Shown here: in pieces, positions 12,110 to 25,079 of the stretch
Layout: each line of letters opens with the position of its first letter
Numbering within the stretch: position 1 is the stretch's first letter
Assembly: GCA_013407085.1 (NCBI GenBank)
Contig: JACCGJ010003208.1
Location: 1-64,000, forward strand
Length of the DNA: 64,000 nt
DNA from: Atriophallophorus winterbourni
Lineage: Eukaryota; Platyhelminthes; Trematoda; Plagiorchiida; Microphallidae
Reading direction: 5' to 3'
The notes under the pieces: generated by a model
What the model was told of the DNA's origin: nothing
Database searches by the model: none
Seen by the model: only the letters and a program-made list of their open reading frames with translations
Translations under genes and position numbers: made by a program

Positions 12110-13195
12110 CTGATTACACAGGAGGTTTTGTTCAATCTCCTCATCTTCGACACCCACATGTCGTCAACCATGTATTAACCTAACTCAAACAAATAAACGA
12201 TAATTTCGCGCAACACTTTGAACATTACTGAAATTTCTTATCGACTATTTTTGCAGTCAACTTGATCACATATTTCACACTCAAACAATGCAATTATCCA
12301 TGTTTTGCATTTGAACTGAGGTTTGTTTGGTTATAAATCATTGAAACACAAATTAATAAAATTTGACGCATATAACATCGATTCATAGATCATAAAAATT
12401 CGTGGATTTTGACTAATCCCATTTTCAAACAATCTCAAATTTTATTTCATAAAAATAGCAACGGGAATGGGTGAGTGCTTGTACCGAATGGATACGCACA
12501 TATTGAACATTTCCGGAGTGGATATTTCGTCGGTACCTCATAGCAAACCTTAGTCTGAAAAACGAATTAGCCTTTGACGTAAAATGTTTATAGACGGTAA
12601 TATACTACTAAACGTTTGTGGAAAACAGTTAACAATCTTGACACTCCACTTCAGATCAGTTTTCAGAAGATGGCTTGTGGCTAAGTCGCAAAGCGACTGT
12701 CCTGTTTTTTGGTGGTGAGCAACAGGGAAGCATCAAGTGCATCAAGTACTATCTCTCCACGCAGCCTCAGCGTGGTGCTAAATAAAAACTCCAAGAAAAA
12801 AACCAATGACTTCTTCCTCGGTGTTTTGAATGGATATAAGTAATATTAAAATGATTTTAGACGATTCTGTTTCTGAACAAGCGGAGAAGGCAGCCTTTTC
12901 TGACGATGGAAACGATTAATTTATTCATGAGTTTCAGGATGGTATGCGGTACTATGTGGAAGATCAATGCGAATTGCAAACCTCTGTCAGTTATAATGGT
13001 AGTAGGCACACGAAAGATGTTTTGCATTTGAACTGAAGTTTGTTTGGTTATAAATCACTGAAACATAAAACATTAAATTTTAACGCATGTAACATCGATT
13101 CATAGTTCATAAAAATGCGTGAATTTATGTAGTGGACCGCATTTTTCTGCATTCTGACGAATTCCGTTCTCATACAATCTCAAATTTTATTTTAT
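12110..13195 (+). repeat. partial repeat unit upstream of copy B
   Basis: A diverged extra copy of the segment found at about 6240-7200 in A and 17280-18130 in B, including the GACACC-CACATG stretch, the tract before M6 and the block GTGGCTAAGTCGCAAAGCGACTG-type motif near 12680. It ends at the LINE endonuclease fragment at 13195. The 250 bases before it (11860-12110) show nothing I recognise. Confidence 0.6.
12459..12470 (+). CDS. candidate 12-nt microexon, family M6 copy 2
   Basis: Twelve nucleotides after TTTTATTTCATAAAAATAG and before GTGAGTGCTT. Phase 1 reads T-G-M plus G. The sequence differs from the 6631 copy at most positions, yet keeps length and both splice dinucleotides; the upstream tract is A-rich and the acceptor is therefore weaker. 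Confidence 0.35.
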
Positions 13196-14045
13196 AAAAA
13201 GGATAGCTTATTTTGCCGCCATAGACGATCCCGTTCACAGGTAAACCTACGGACTCGAGGAGACCACCATGGTGGTCTTCGATGCCTTCTCACACACTGC
13301 AGCGGAACGTGGTTGTCTTGTGACTCGTTTGGATACTCAGAAATTCTATCCCAGTTTTCACTTACATTTGAATCGCTAGATAAATAAAGGGAGAATTTCG
13401 AAGTCTGCAAGAGTAAACCCCAGTCAACACGCCTAAAAATGCGTCTAGGACGAGAAAATGTTTGCGAAAACGCAATATTGCTTCGAAGCTTGACATTTCA
13501 TAATCACTTTTGCCGAGCGGCGGTAGGTACTTTAAATGACTGATGGCTTCTAGCTGGGACGACAATACCAAGTCAACAGTCGAAGGAGTGCATCCATGGC
13601 GAAACCTCATGAGATCATTGACATGCTGATGCAGCGCATGAATATGGAGCCATTCGGAAAAGGTGTAAGATTGCTAGGTGACTAGACCAGCGAAGACAGG
13701 CCAATCGATGTCTGAGAGGTCGGAATCATTCAAAATAAGTACACTGTGAGCGGAACACTAGTAACACACTTTTTTAATAGCGATGGATAACCCTGAGCCC
13801 GTATTGTGCAGATCATATTCGACGAAAAGAGCCACACCTCCGCCTGTTCTATCGTCAATTCTATCGCAACTGATGACAAGATACAGTTCGCGGATACTAG
13901 CTGGCACAACATCGACCGCAGACAGCCAGTTTTAGGACAGCGCTATAACCCTCGGGTATAGCTCGGCTACACGAAGAGAATGTTCAGACTATTTATTTCT
14001 AATGCTGCCCGCATTAGCGTACAACACAGTGACACTGGATACGCG
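13195..14045 (-). mobile_element. CR1-like LINE fragment: endonuclease domain (copy B)
   Basis: Sister of 2510-3430. It preserves more of the segment after the endonuclease, where the minus strand reads RPPWWSPRVRRFTCERDRLW, a common link between endonuclease and RT in these LINEs. RFRHGCTPSTVDLVLSSQ and LGKSDY are also readable. Compared with copy A, about 110 bases are missing near 13752, removing the part that codes the V-L-I-L-N-D-F-D region upstream segment. Non-functional. Confidence 0.8.
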
Positions 14046-15257
14046 CTAGCCTAGGATGAATGCTGCAAGAGCATACCAAATTGAGGCATATATGGATGCG
14101 ATCATGTGACAATTTTTGATAATGTTGGTAAGACCAACATTTTTATTCTCCACTGCACAAACACATGTAGAAAGTGGCTTAACCTAATACAACAAGATAG
14201 CATTCGTGAGATGCATGCGAATGAGCATTTTTCGTTGAGATGCAGTGTCCGCAAATAATAAGAGAAGGAGAACTAATCGTTTTAATCGCATACGTTTGGT
14301 TTAACCATTTTCATGGTTTTGCCGCAGCCGTCTTTTAAATTCACTCGAATAAGCCTCCGTTATACTTCTTATGGGTACCAAGTATAAAACAAAGAACGCA
14401 TCGACAGTTGTAGCCTGCTCGCTCAAATTAGCAATATCGAAATATTCATCCTTATGAAACAGTTTGAGTTCCTTCAACTCAAATAATAAAAAGTCCGTAA
14501 TTCCATCAGACAAAACGTACTATCGGTTTTGCGATGTTTGCTATCATTGGGTAGGTACAATATGCGCCACAAACAGTGAAATAATTGTAAAAAAAACTTG
14601 CGTTTGTATACAACGGTTAAATAAGATCTTTTTAACATGACCATTGGTTTAAACGCACGATACATGGTTTGATCACAGCTGATTGAATTGTTTGACCTTA
14701 TCGACCTCGTTCTAAATTTGCCTAACATTGCATAATGTTTAACTCAAGCGGTTGCATTATCAGCGTTCGCATCGTACGCCCAAGGTAGATCAGACAACAG
14801 AAAACGGTGCATTGATAAATTCTCATTCACTTTGTCTGATTCTTGACAGCCTGTACTGGAGTTTTTATTAGATATCGGGTTTTCGTTGTATGATATGGTC
14901 ACTACAAACAGTTCTCTTCTAACGCATTGTCATGGAAGACAGAACGACGCATGACATTACAATGATTTAATCCGATTTTGAGAGTAATACTGTAGTGTCG
15001 GTTTGAATGAAGCACGTCAAAATCCAAGAAATTCATATCGCAGAACTGACTGTGCGAATTTACCAAAGAATGTCCGAACATCCATTCATCCATATCTATC
15101 CATCCATTCATTCATTTTTCGATCCATCATATCCTTAATTTTCCCTTATTTAATAATATCAAAATATCAATATAACATTGTAAATATAACATTATTTTTA
15201 TTAATAATATTAATTACTATTATTATAATTTTTGCCAATTCACTCTGGTTGCTGAAG

Positions 15258-15269
15258 GTTTAATGACTC
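15258..15269 (+). other. candidate 12-nt microexon, family M5 (copy B, first)
   Basis: Exact counterpart of 4639-4650 in copy A, with the same GAAG acceptor and GTAAGT donor. It adds no independent evidence because the surrounding block is almost identical. Confidence 0.18.
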
Positions 15270-15873
15270 GTAAGTTCTTTTGAACAGTCATTTAACACTT
15301 TGTGTACATATTTTCCCTTGTAAAATGAAAAAAATATGGATAGGTTCCTGACAGAACGCATTGTCAAATTTGTCATTACGAAAAATTTACAAACATCCCA
15401 GGATTTAAAAAAATCATACACTCCCAACTTTCCACTCTATCCTATTTCTTTCAAAACTTTTCTTCAGTTCAACACGTAATATTTCTGAATAAATCTATAA
15501 ATGAGCGATCTAAAGCAATTTGTTACAAACTTGTCAAGTCAATTTCCAGAGCGTTTTTATCACTTTAGTGAACTTGTTTGTACAGCAACTATGAACCAAT
15601 TGAACTTCGAATTTCATTTCGGATGAATTTAGTCACCTGAATTCACATCATCATTTGTGATCCATAATAACTATACATAACCTTGCAACGACATACTGTA
15701 TCGGATGAGGTAAGACGAATGGTATTACGCCGGGTCATTCAAAGTTATTCATTGTCAACTGAAAACATCTACCCACTGATTAGAGAATTGCGTGTGTATT
15801 GTTTCTTGATTTGTGCGTAATAAATCAATTTGTCGAATTCATTCATCCGTCCTAACATCCATTCATCCATATC

Positions 15874-16195
15874 TCAAGATTCAAGATTCAAGAATTTATG
15901 GTCACAAAAAGCACATAGCTTCACAATTACCATATCATAGTAAATATACATTCAGGAAATAGGTATAAAATAAACATGTAATGTCAAGTATAGTCAAGTT
16001 TTATAGTTACCATGAGTCAATACGCAGGTGTCGTCAAATCGTTATGCAACAAATAAGTATCCAAATTTAGAATAAACGTTCCGATGCTGGGAGAGATGAC
16101 AAGAGTTTCGGGTAGGGAATTCCAAAGAAAACAGACACGTACACAATAAAAATATCGGCGACAACTGATACGGGAGTGGGGAATTTGCAGTGTCC
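15874..16195 (-). mobile_element. CR1-like LINE 3' end with (TTGAATC)n tail, inserted in copy B only
   Basis: The minus strand carries the last ~60 codons of ORF2, with a pattern R-I-S-C-R-R-Y-F-Y-C-V-R and L-W-N-S-L-P typical of the C-terminus of CR1-like ORF2, then a 3' UTR and a heptanucleotide tail read on + as CAAGATTCAAGATTCAAG. The matching place in copy A (about 5240-5262) is an uninterrupted ATCC repeat, so the insertion edges are clear. 5'-truncated, as is normal for target-primed insertion. Confidence 0.88.
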
Positions 16196-16351
16196 ATCTA
16201 TTCATTTATTTTTTGATCCATCATATCCTCAATTTTCTCTTTTTTAATAATATAAAAATATCAATATAACATTGTAAATATAACATTATTTTAATTAATA
16301 ATAATAATTACTATTATTATAATTTTCGCCAATTCACTCCGGTTGCTGAAG

Positions 16352-16363
16352 GTTTGCTGAATC
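16352..16363 (+). other. candidate 12-nt microexon, family M5 (copy B, second)
   Basis: Twelve nucleotides between CGGTTGCTGAAG and GTAAGTTCTTTTG. Phase 1 reads L-L-N; phase 0 has TGA. Counterpart of 5357 in copy A. Confidence 0.18.
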
Positions 16364-17648
16364 GTAAGTTCTTTTGAACAGACATTTAACTCTTCATGTA
16401 CATATTTTTTCTTGTGAAATGAAAAAATATGGATAGGTTCCTGACAGAACGCATTGTCAAATTTGTCATTACGAAAAATTTACACACATCCCAGGTTTTA
16501 AGAAAATCATACACTTAACTTTCCACTCTATCCTATTTCTTTCAAAACTCTTCTTTAGTCTTGTTTAGTCTAGATTCATGAACACCGGTAGCACTGGCAA
16601 TAATATCAAATGAAACCACAATAATTGTTCTCAATGGCTTGGCTAAAGTCCTGAAGTGATAAGATGGCAATGAGCGGCTTTTAATCGATGCGTCATAGCG
16701 TTAGCACTGCAAATCCTATTTAAAGTCCAAATCCGCTTCTTCTCGGTGTTACATGTGCTGCTACGCTTGTAAGATGTTTTTCATAGCAAACACAACTTAA
16801 TGAGGTCAATGCTAATAAAATACTTCCATGTTTCCTTTTTATAACTACCTGTTTCGTGTTATAAACGTGGTCGCATAATCTAGGAATCAATGATAGGAAG
16901 TTTTATGTTCTCCGTAGTATTAAATCGGTTGGAAAAATTGCAGAGAAATTCTTGATCGAATTGTAGTACTTATAAACGTACAAGGAAAGTATACCCCAGG
17001 TAGACAGCACTATATCTGCTGGAGGTTGCCTAGATTTCGGTGATTGGTATTTAATTTATTAGATCGAGATTTCTTTTCCACCATCAAATGTTTTATGCCC
17101 CAGTAATTTCTTTTCTAGATGCAATCCTGCATTCCATGGTCTCAGTTTCCGATTTCATAATATTGAATTAGAACATGTACCCACTTGTAGCTCAAAATAG
17201 AAGGTTTCAGGCAGTGTGATACGGGGTACCATGCTTATTGTTGGAATAAATGCCCAAAATATTTTCTTAAAAGTTCTGATGTTCGACACCTACATCTCTT
17301 CAACCGTGTATGATCATTATTCTAAGCAAAAGAACGATAATTTATCTCAACACAATAAACATTACTGAAATTTCTTATCAACTATTTACGTTTGATGCGA
17401 TATTTTTACAGTCAATTTAATTACCAACCTTACATTCAAACAATATAATTAACAATGGTGTATTGTGCACCTGAATTGAGGTTTGTTGGATGTCAAATGT
17501 TTGAAACACGAAACAATAAATTGAAACGCCTTTAACATTGATTAACAGCTTATAAACTTCTCCCTATTTTGTATGTGACCGCATTTTTCTGGATTCTGCC
17601 AAATTTTTTACTCATACAATTTTTTCGAACTTTATTTATTTACATTAG

Positions 17649-17660
17649 TATTTAAAAAAG
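17649..17660 (+). CDS. candidate 12-nt microexon, family M6 copy 3
   Basis: Counterpart of 6631-6642, identical across exon and splice sites (acceptor TTATTTACATTAG, donor GTGAGTGTGT). Reads F-K-K in phase 1. Confidence 0.4.
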
Positions 17661-18140
17661 GTGAGTGTGTACTGAATGAATATACAAATATTGAACATTT
17701 CCGGAGTGGATATTTCGTCAAGACTTTAGAGAAAACCTTAGTCTGAAAAACGAATTAGCCTTCGATGTGAATTGTTTATATACGCTATTATACTACTAAA
17801 CGTTTGTGGAAATCAGCATACACTCTTGACACTTGAAATCAGATCAGTTTTCATAAGATGGTTTGTGACTGAGATGCAAAGCGACTGTCCAATTTGTTTT
17901 TGGTGATAAGCAACAGCAGAGCATCAAGTGTATAAAGTACTATCTCGCCACGCAGCCTCAGCGTGGTGCTAAATAAAAACTCCAAGAAAAAAACCAATGA
18001 CTTCTTCATCCGTGTTTTGAATGACGATAAGTAATATTAAAATGATTTGAGACGATTTTGTTTCTGAACAAGCGGAGGAAGCAGCCTTTTCTGACGATGG
18101 AAAGGTTTAACTTATCCATGAGTTTCATGATGGTATGCGG

Positions 18141-18265
18141 TACTATACTTGACATTACATGTTTATTTTATACCTATTTCCTGAATGTATATTTACTATG
18201 ATATGGTAATTGTTAAGCTATGTGCTTTTTGTGACTATAAATTCTTGAATCTTGAATCTTGAATC
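18141..18265 (+). mobile_element. CR1-like LINE 3' UTR with (TTGAATC)n tail, + strand, copy B only
   Basis: About 125 bases match the reverse complement of the 3' UTR at 15874-16010 and end in three TTGAATC repeats. The matching site in copy A (about 7145-7160) is empty; B appears to have lost about ten target bases. With the element at 15874 it forms an inverted pair 2.1 kb apart. Confidence 0.88.
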
Positions 18266-18599
18266 AATGCGATTTGCAAACCTCTGTCAGTTGTGATGGT
18301 AGTAGACACACGAAAGGTGGAGATCCGATTATCGACGAATGTTCTTGCGATGATATAGGTACAGATATATCGCGAAGGAACTGCTGTGAACCATAATGTA
18401 TATCTGTGCCACAGGTATGGATGTAGCAAGCTGTTCGGAAGACAGGTGAGGTACAAATTATTTCCCAGTGGACATGCTTGAATCGAGCGTAAGTTAAAGG
18501 CAATGTACATAAATTTGCACGGGTATGTCGGTGTATTTTTCTCCTCTGGCATGTTATTAGGCGTTTTGTCGCGTTGCACATTGTTCTAGATGTAACTAT

Positions 18600-18990
18600 C
18601 TGTTATTTTGTTTTACGATTGCTCAAATGCTTGAACTTATCAGTCCAAGAAATTGATCAAATAGATTCTCGCGAAATATTTGCCAGACCGTATATCACAG
18701 TGGCCTAATTATCACAGTTGATCTCAACATCACAATCGAGCAGCGGCCAATATTAAAATTTTAGTAACTTGTTTCTGACGATCTCAGAAAATTCATTGTC
18801 GCTTTCTGATTGACTGGTCAGTACGGTGGCCATCGATATGCTCAATATCTGTGGTAAATCGCGCAATGATTCGATTTGACGAATTTCAAAATTTCGAAAT
18901 GAATGTACCGGGCTTGTGTGCTGGCAGGGTGGAATGCTGGGGTATTGCAGCCGATAACGTTCACTCGCGAATCGGTTGATTAAAACGATA
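18600..18990 (-). mobile_element. internally deleted Ty3/Gypsy relic (copy B)
   Basis: Near-identical to 7510-7900, with the same junction between the pre-integrase linker and the Gag start. The shared junction shows the deletion predates the A/B duplication. Confidence 0.6.
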
Positions 18991-19584
18991 TTATGTCAAA
19001 ATGACAGAATAATGATTGTTCTGAAAAAAAATTTAAAACGGGTTCACCAATTATCTAGTGGATAAGTGCAAAAATGTGACAGAAACATGTTACAGCCAAA
19101 GCGGACAAAGGAACAAACTCACGCTGCGTGAAAATTCAATATCCGATGCAATTATTCACACAGAATTATTTCAACTCCTCAGTCTTCACGTTGATAATCG
19201 TGAATATATAACGTAACAATAGAGCAGCAGCAAACAAAGCAAATGAGAACGCTCGCGGAAAAAGTATATTGTGAAATAATTATTTATCAGAACAAGCATC
19301 GATATAAATGAAAATAGATTAGAAAAGAAAGTGCAATTGCGAATTGCTACATATCTTGAATTAGATATATCATCGGGTTATGTACAACATAATATCAGAC
19401 ACCTGCAAAAACTAAATCTAGGTAAAATTAGATGTCGATGTGAAATCAAACTGTGAGAGACCCCTGATGATTGGCGCTCGATGCTCCCTCGTATTTTAGG
19501 CTCGAATGTATCACCTAAGCTTCGGACACATTGTATTATGTTCTTGTGCTTCATCTTATTACAAACATCTCATAATATTTACAG

Positions 19585-19602
19585 ATACTAAACTGCAATT
19601 AC
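19585..19602 (+). CDS. candidate 18-nt microexon, family M3 copy B
   Basis: Same exon and splice sites as 8492-8509; acceptor CATAATATTTACAG, donor GTAAATCG. T-K-L-Q-L in phase 1. Confidence 0.35.
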
Positions 19603-19760
19603 GTAAATCGCCATGAAATCTTGAAGTACGATGGACATTGTGTGAAACGATTACGTTCAATTTCAATGGAATATTACTTCTTTATTGTAAGCGGAAGAAT
19701 CGAGCGTCAAATTATTAATTAATATAGTATACGTCATCATTTGATGCAGAAAAAGGTTGT

Positions 19761-20035
19761 ATGATGCAACCAAATAGACAAAAAAATGAATTTGAGTATG
19801 GGGGTGGTCAAACGTATGTATCAACTCCCATCATGTCCGTTGAAAACTGTCAGGTTGCCCTATCATATGATCTCACATTTCTTTGTTTAAACACTGCGGA
19901 TAACCTTCAGCTAGCCACGGAGATTGATAAGCAGATTGGCAGACTAACTGCCATCTTGGTCCGTTTGAACTCTTGTAACCGGAACAACCGCTATTTGGAT
20001 GTTAAGACAAAGATGATGGTATACAGCGTGTGAGT
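19761..20035 (+). pseudogene. RTE-like LINE RT fragment (best copy)
   Basis: Ninety codons open. It contains V-E-N-C-Q-V-A-L-S-Y-D, then N-L-Q-L-A-T-E-I-D-K-Q-I-G-R-L, then R-Y-L-D-V-K-T-K-M-M-V-Y. In RTE elements this spacing lies just after the RT catalytic core and before the YGSETW and RRLRWLGH motifs. Both ends are cut, so no catalytic residues remain. Sister fragments are at 845, 8655, 26730 and 37535, each in the same position of the larger unit, showing they multiplied with the unit. Confidence 0.7.
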
Positions 20036-20747
20036 ACCAGACGCATGAATGCATGTCAGTGAAACCTGAAAGTTCTCGAAATACACAGACTTGATCTAAG
20101 TGCTATCCATCTAAATCGCAGATATTGCTTCAAATGCTGTTCGAAAATCACACCATCTACAGTAATCAATCGACCAAATAGTGCCGCAAAGATTGTTCCT
20201 CCCAAATCGAAGTGTTCCATCATTCGAAACGCCGTAGTGCATAGATGCATCGTGCTGATGTGATGTGAATACATGGTCGATTTTATTATTTCGCACTTGT
20301 CATCATCCAACGTTTAAGCGATGATTGCTCTTTTTGTTTTGTCGGAGGGTAGAGTTTCGCATATCATTTGAAAGCTGTAGACTAGCGATCATTGGTATTG
20401 CACTTTGCACCGCCTTGAAATGTAACCTCAATATTCCTTGAACACAGTTATGATTTACTCATATCTACATGTGCTTATTTACGTGCCATCAAACAGGTTG
20501 TTCGTGCTGGAATACCCTACAGTCTCATTGAAGCACACTTAGATTTTTTTCTCTAATATTTCAAGACACGCTATTCTTGATCGTATAGGCTAAACCTGTT
20601 GAGTGCAAAACATTGAAACCGATCGCGGTGCACGTGTGTGAAGTTTAAATTCATGCAATAGGCACCGTTCAACCATGTGTAGCTAATTATGTTCGCCATC
20701 CAAAATTTTTGAACCAAACTGATTCATCGTGAATATGTTTTCAACAG

Positions 20748-20765
20748 CACCTCGCGAAACACCAG
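20748..20765 (+). CDS. candidate 18-nt microexon, family M1 copy 3
   Basis: Between GTGAATATGTTTTCAACAG and GTATGTTTG; P-R-E-T-P plus G in phase 1. Differs from copy 1 by one base (K to E). Confidence 0.45.
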
Positions 20766-21309
20766 GTATGTTTGACTCTGAACTTTGAAAATAATTTCAC
20801 ACTCCTGAATTTGCATTTTTTAGGGTTAATTTGTTTTTTCCGGAATTCCCGCAACTGGCTTGTGACTGTTTGCTCTCGTCAAACGTAGTCAAGTAGAATG
20901 GTTTTATTTGTAAACAAAGTTTTGTCTTTTTAAAGGATACTTACAATGTTACAAATAAGCAGATGCAATAATATCAATATTCATGCATAGTTAAAATATA
21001 TAATATTAATTATTATATTATTACTAATATATGAAATAATGGTGATTCAACTAACAGATTAAATGATTATTTGATAAATGAAGATGTAATAAACAAAACA
21101 TTTGAACTACACAAACAACAGTTGACAAACGTAACGTAATCGTCGTTAGGTTGTGGATTCAACACCGAAATTAACAACGTCATTGAAAATTAGATCGAAA
21201 CTGATTAACCAAATAGCGGACAAGGATAGATAGGCAAGAATGTATGAATTTTTTTGTTGGAAAAAAGGAGGCGAGATCATGGATTGAACTTTTTATTGAC
21301 CGAATACAG

Positions 21310-24120
21310 TGGAATAAACGATGGATATTGCGGTCTGGCTTCATTTGCGTAACCACTTATACGTCTCCAAATACAATGCACTCTGGGTTTGCCCTCTCGT
21401 GTTAAAACTGACTAAACTGGCTACGGCTCTAGAAATTACTGTTCACATTAGAAATGGTACGCACCGTGATCCTTTCGCATCGCGGATCGGAACTAAATAG
21501 TGGTGTGGATGAAAAATACTGAGAACATGGTTGAAGTTGCTTCCATTTTTCTCACTGTGTTCGGCTACCGACGTTAGGAACGGTTATATTGTCTGGCTTG
21601 AATCGAAACAACTCCAAAATTAAAGCCTGAATTCTTTATCAACAAAATAATCAGGTTTTTGAGAAAGATGATATACGTGTCAGTTATCCAACACATTATT
21701 TCAACGGAATAACTCGAAAGCGAGAAATTTGTTACAGGGAAATTTTATTATGTATCATTGAAATGTATGTTCCACCATGTATGTTCCACTTTTCGATGTG
21801 AAATACAAAATATCCCGGAATACATAAATAACAAATAATATTTAAAAACTTCAAATATACGTTTTCACCGGCTTGATTCTGTTATATTGTGTAATAAAAT
21901 CTGAAATACTGAATAATCTGAATTGATCCACGCATTCTCTGACTTACACATAAAATTATTCCCCATTTTAACGATAATTTCAACGATTGTGCAGCAGATC
22001 TTGTTTCTTACAAATTGAACTGTAAAATAATTCGAGTCGCCAAAGAACATGGAAGCATTATGATAATGTGATGTGAATCCATGAGAACGTCGGTCGACTG
22101 AGGACAGAAATAATTCATGTAAAGTTTCCAAGTCCTGATTAATACTTTCCGTATCTGAGTTCAGAGTCGAAATTCATAATTTCATTTGGCCAGTCAGTTT
22201 ATTTCTCGTTTCAAATTCATGAACGCAAAAATACTAAGAATTACTGAATAAGCATTTTACCGGGTCGATTCAAATTTATAAACACGAAAATACCAAGAAG
22301 TTAGAAATAAGCATTTTATCAGGTATAAAAAGAACAGCCAAATCCGGATTTGCTTTTGTCAGGTCTTTTAATATCACCGATCGGCTTCTGACGAATATTT
22401 CGCTCAGTTTATTCCCGATGTGTATTGCAGTAGGTCTATTAAAGTACACCCACGAGTTCAACAACACATTAGGAACCCGAGTGGACAAATACGTTTATTA
22501 CATACAAAACCAATTAGGCAACACCACATAACCACAGCACTGATCCGAAAGCGTGTCTATCCGGGTTGTCACTTCGGGCTGATTTATCAGTCGATTTCTT
22601 AACAACCGGTACAGATCAAGCCCTCTTCTCGCAGGTCTCGTTTGGTAGGCTTTACCAAATTCAAACTTGTTTGATTGCGGCTGATGTTTTTCATCTGTTC
22701 ATGTATCAAAATTTCTGTTGCTTTAACTGAAATATATTATATAATAATATGTCAGGGCAAGCAAATCTCGATACTATAGCGTGTACCAGTCGAATGCAAA
22801 CAACACTTACCGGGTTGCAGGAGGTGATTAGTTAGAATGCATGCAAATACGACTTATTCAATAATATAAAGCTAATTATGTTTGCCAAAAGACATTTTCG
22901 AAACAAACAAGCAAACCATTTATGTCACTACAACCACGAAACTGTCGAAGGTGAAATGTTTACAATTTTCACCAGGTATTCTTATTAATTGTAAAACAAC
23001 AATTACTTTTATTGATTGTTGATAGATTATAATGTAATCATTATCAAACAAAATATGCCGTAATCAATTAATAACCATTAATTGTTTTGTTATAACTTCA
23101 CAAATATGTTTTCGGTTTGATTCTATTATATTGTGTAACAACAAATAATTTAATTGATTGTTGGAAGAGTATAAAGGAATTATTGTCAAATGATTTACAA
23201 TAACTTTTATTTAATTACTGACAATTAGGGTCTGTGAAACGGAACACGAAGTCGGAGCATTAAACACAAAATCATTTCCTGTCAAAAGGGCCATGTCTAG
23301 TTAACGATAAATTGCATTTGTAACTCACGTATTAAGCAAAGAGCGTAAACCCGTTTGCATAAGATTGACGGAAATGAGCGCCTCAATATATTGGTGGATT
23401 GTATTCTTCGCCTCCCACTCTGCAGTTCATTTCCACTAACGTTCGGATGATTAAAGTTGAGGAGGATTTGATAAAGAAGATTTGTATTTGTAATTAGCTG
23501 ACGGCCAAGACAGGCAAAATAAACATGATTAATGAACTTGCCAATACTACATGTGTAGATGATCAAACCTCGTGGAATGACAAAAAATCATCATTTCTAG
23601 ACATTGTAGTGATACATTTACACACAGAGACACACTCTGCGACCGATTTCGTGGAGTAAGTGATTTGAAACAACCAGTTAAATGCAGTTCCCAAATTAAC
23701 GTAACGAGGTTGAATTCATTGTTTTCAACGAGAATTCTTATTTGCTTACATTAGGCTAACGCACAAACCACGAACTGTTCTGTGCTCCTCGAATTAATCA
23801 ATTTGAGGAGTTGACTTTTATTCTCGGGAACACTGGTATTGAGTTCGTGGCAGCCATTACGAGTAAGAAATCAGAATTACTGATTATTATAAATTAATTC
23901 ACGCACTTTCAGAGAAACACATGAAAAACCCTCTCGATTGAACCAAAGTATTATTAGTTCGCATTTGTTATCTTCCAACTGTTTGGCGCTGCTAGCTCAT
24001 GTGCTATGACTGGGGTTGAGTTCCCCATATCATTAAAAGCCATAGATCATCGCTCATCGATAGCTAATTATGAATGTCATCCAACTTTCTCGAAACAAAC
24101 TTATTTATCGTGTATTATTT
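21310..24120. repeat. diverged repeat units without recognised gene
   Basis: Pieces of the same blocks recur: 21430-21660 resembles 31080-31290 and 38220-38400; 22160-22640 resembles 27110-27540, 39000-39380 and 40070-40260. At 21745-21790 the M2 exon region is replaced by a partly duplicated GTATGTTCCAC, so the exon is gone. At 22965-22980 the M1 position shows an acceptor directly next to GTATTC, again without exon. Short reading frames here show no family I recognise. Confidence 0.5.
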
Positions 24121-24128
24121 TTCAAAAG

Positions 24129-24146
24129 CACCTACTGCAACACCAG
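24129..24146 (+). CDS. candidate 18-nt microexon, family M1 copy 4
   Basis: Between GTGTATTATTTTTCAAAAG and GTTTGTTCG. Phase 1: P-T-A-T-P plus G. The donor is GTTTGT rather than GTATGT, still GT. The block around it is well diverged from copies 1-3, making conservation of length more telling. Confidence 0.4.
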
Positions 24147-24564
24147 GTTTGTTCGACCCTGAACGTTTGGAAATTATGTGATAGCCCTAAATTCGCGTTT
24201 TATACGGATCCATTGTTTCCGCCGAAATTTATACAACGGGTTTCACGTACACCAAATGATACGTACCGTGATTTTATTGCTAAGCCATTCAGAACAAAAT
24301 ATTGATAAGGATAAATAATACAGAGCGTTTTATGGTTAGGCGGTTGCTGGGTTACGACAGTCCAGTGTAGTGATAATTCCGGCGATATAATCGCGGGACA
24401 AAAGTCATCGGTTTACTTGGCATTGCAATGAAACAGTACCAAAATTTCAAATTTGAGAGACTTGTTTGCGACGATTTTAGAAAATTTAGTGCCGCTTTCT
24501 CGATGACTGGCCAACACGGTCGACATCGATATGTTTAATATCTGTGGTGAACTTTGCAATGAAG

Positions 24565-24900
24565 TTTATCTGACGAATTTCTGTTGGAGAATATCGGTTT
24601 GTCGTAGAACCGAACGTATAAACGATTGGCTTGTGATTCGTTAACACAATTGAGGTTCTCGAGTAGGTAACTGAAGTGTTTAATAGCTAACTAGGTAAAT
24701 GGCGAGAAATTTGCGTCCAAGAGTGCTATACCTAGTCTGGGCGGGTTGCAAATTTCGTGAGAAAAATACAGTGGTTAAATGTCTCTTTTTTTCTTGTTGC
24801 CGCACAGCTTCGACTGCAAATTGCGATGCGTCAGTCTTCAAGTGACTTATAGCGAAATAGTTGATCAAAAGTTCTATAACCTCGACGAATGCTAATTCTG
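24565..24900 (-). pseudogene. Gypsy RNase H domain, broken
   Basis: The minus strand reads L-K-T-D-A-S-Q-F-A-V-E-A-V, then FFSRNLQPAQTRYSTLGRKF, and after a frameshift TNHKPIVYTFGSTT and further on R-Q-I-N-F-I. These correspond to the TDAS, FxSRKLxPAQxRYSTFxRELLAIY and TDHKPL motifs of Gypsy RNase H. The first catalytic Asp is kept; Asp of TDHKPL is Asn here. Confidence 0.88.
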
Positions 24901-25079
24901 CTGCATCTGTAATTTATAGCTTTTTGGGATTACTTTTTTAAAATATCATTAAGCGGTTGGAATAGCTTAGCGGAGTTATAAATGAATCGTCCATAATAAT
25001 TTACGACCGTGTCAGCTCTTGATTGATTGTGGCATTGGATATTTTATTTCGGATCGTGTTGTTTTGGTTAACGGTCTCA

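Larger units (their letters stand above)
12765..21310 (+). repeat. 8-kb segmental duplication, copy B
   Basis: Direct duplicate of 2160-10250. It is longer because it gained a LINE 3' end at 15874-16195 and a second at 18141-18265; it also lost about 110 bases inside the endonuclease fragment near 13752. Microexon candidates M5, M6, M3 and M1 recur in the same order. Homology fades past 21300, where A continues toward the 30-nt exon at 10988 and B turns into a different unit. Confidence 0.85.

Noticed and set aside
11774..12157. 127-codon minus-strand open frame
   Set aside because: Its end is antisense to the LINE RT and its start lies in a repeat block; no domain recognised.
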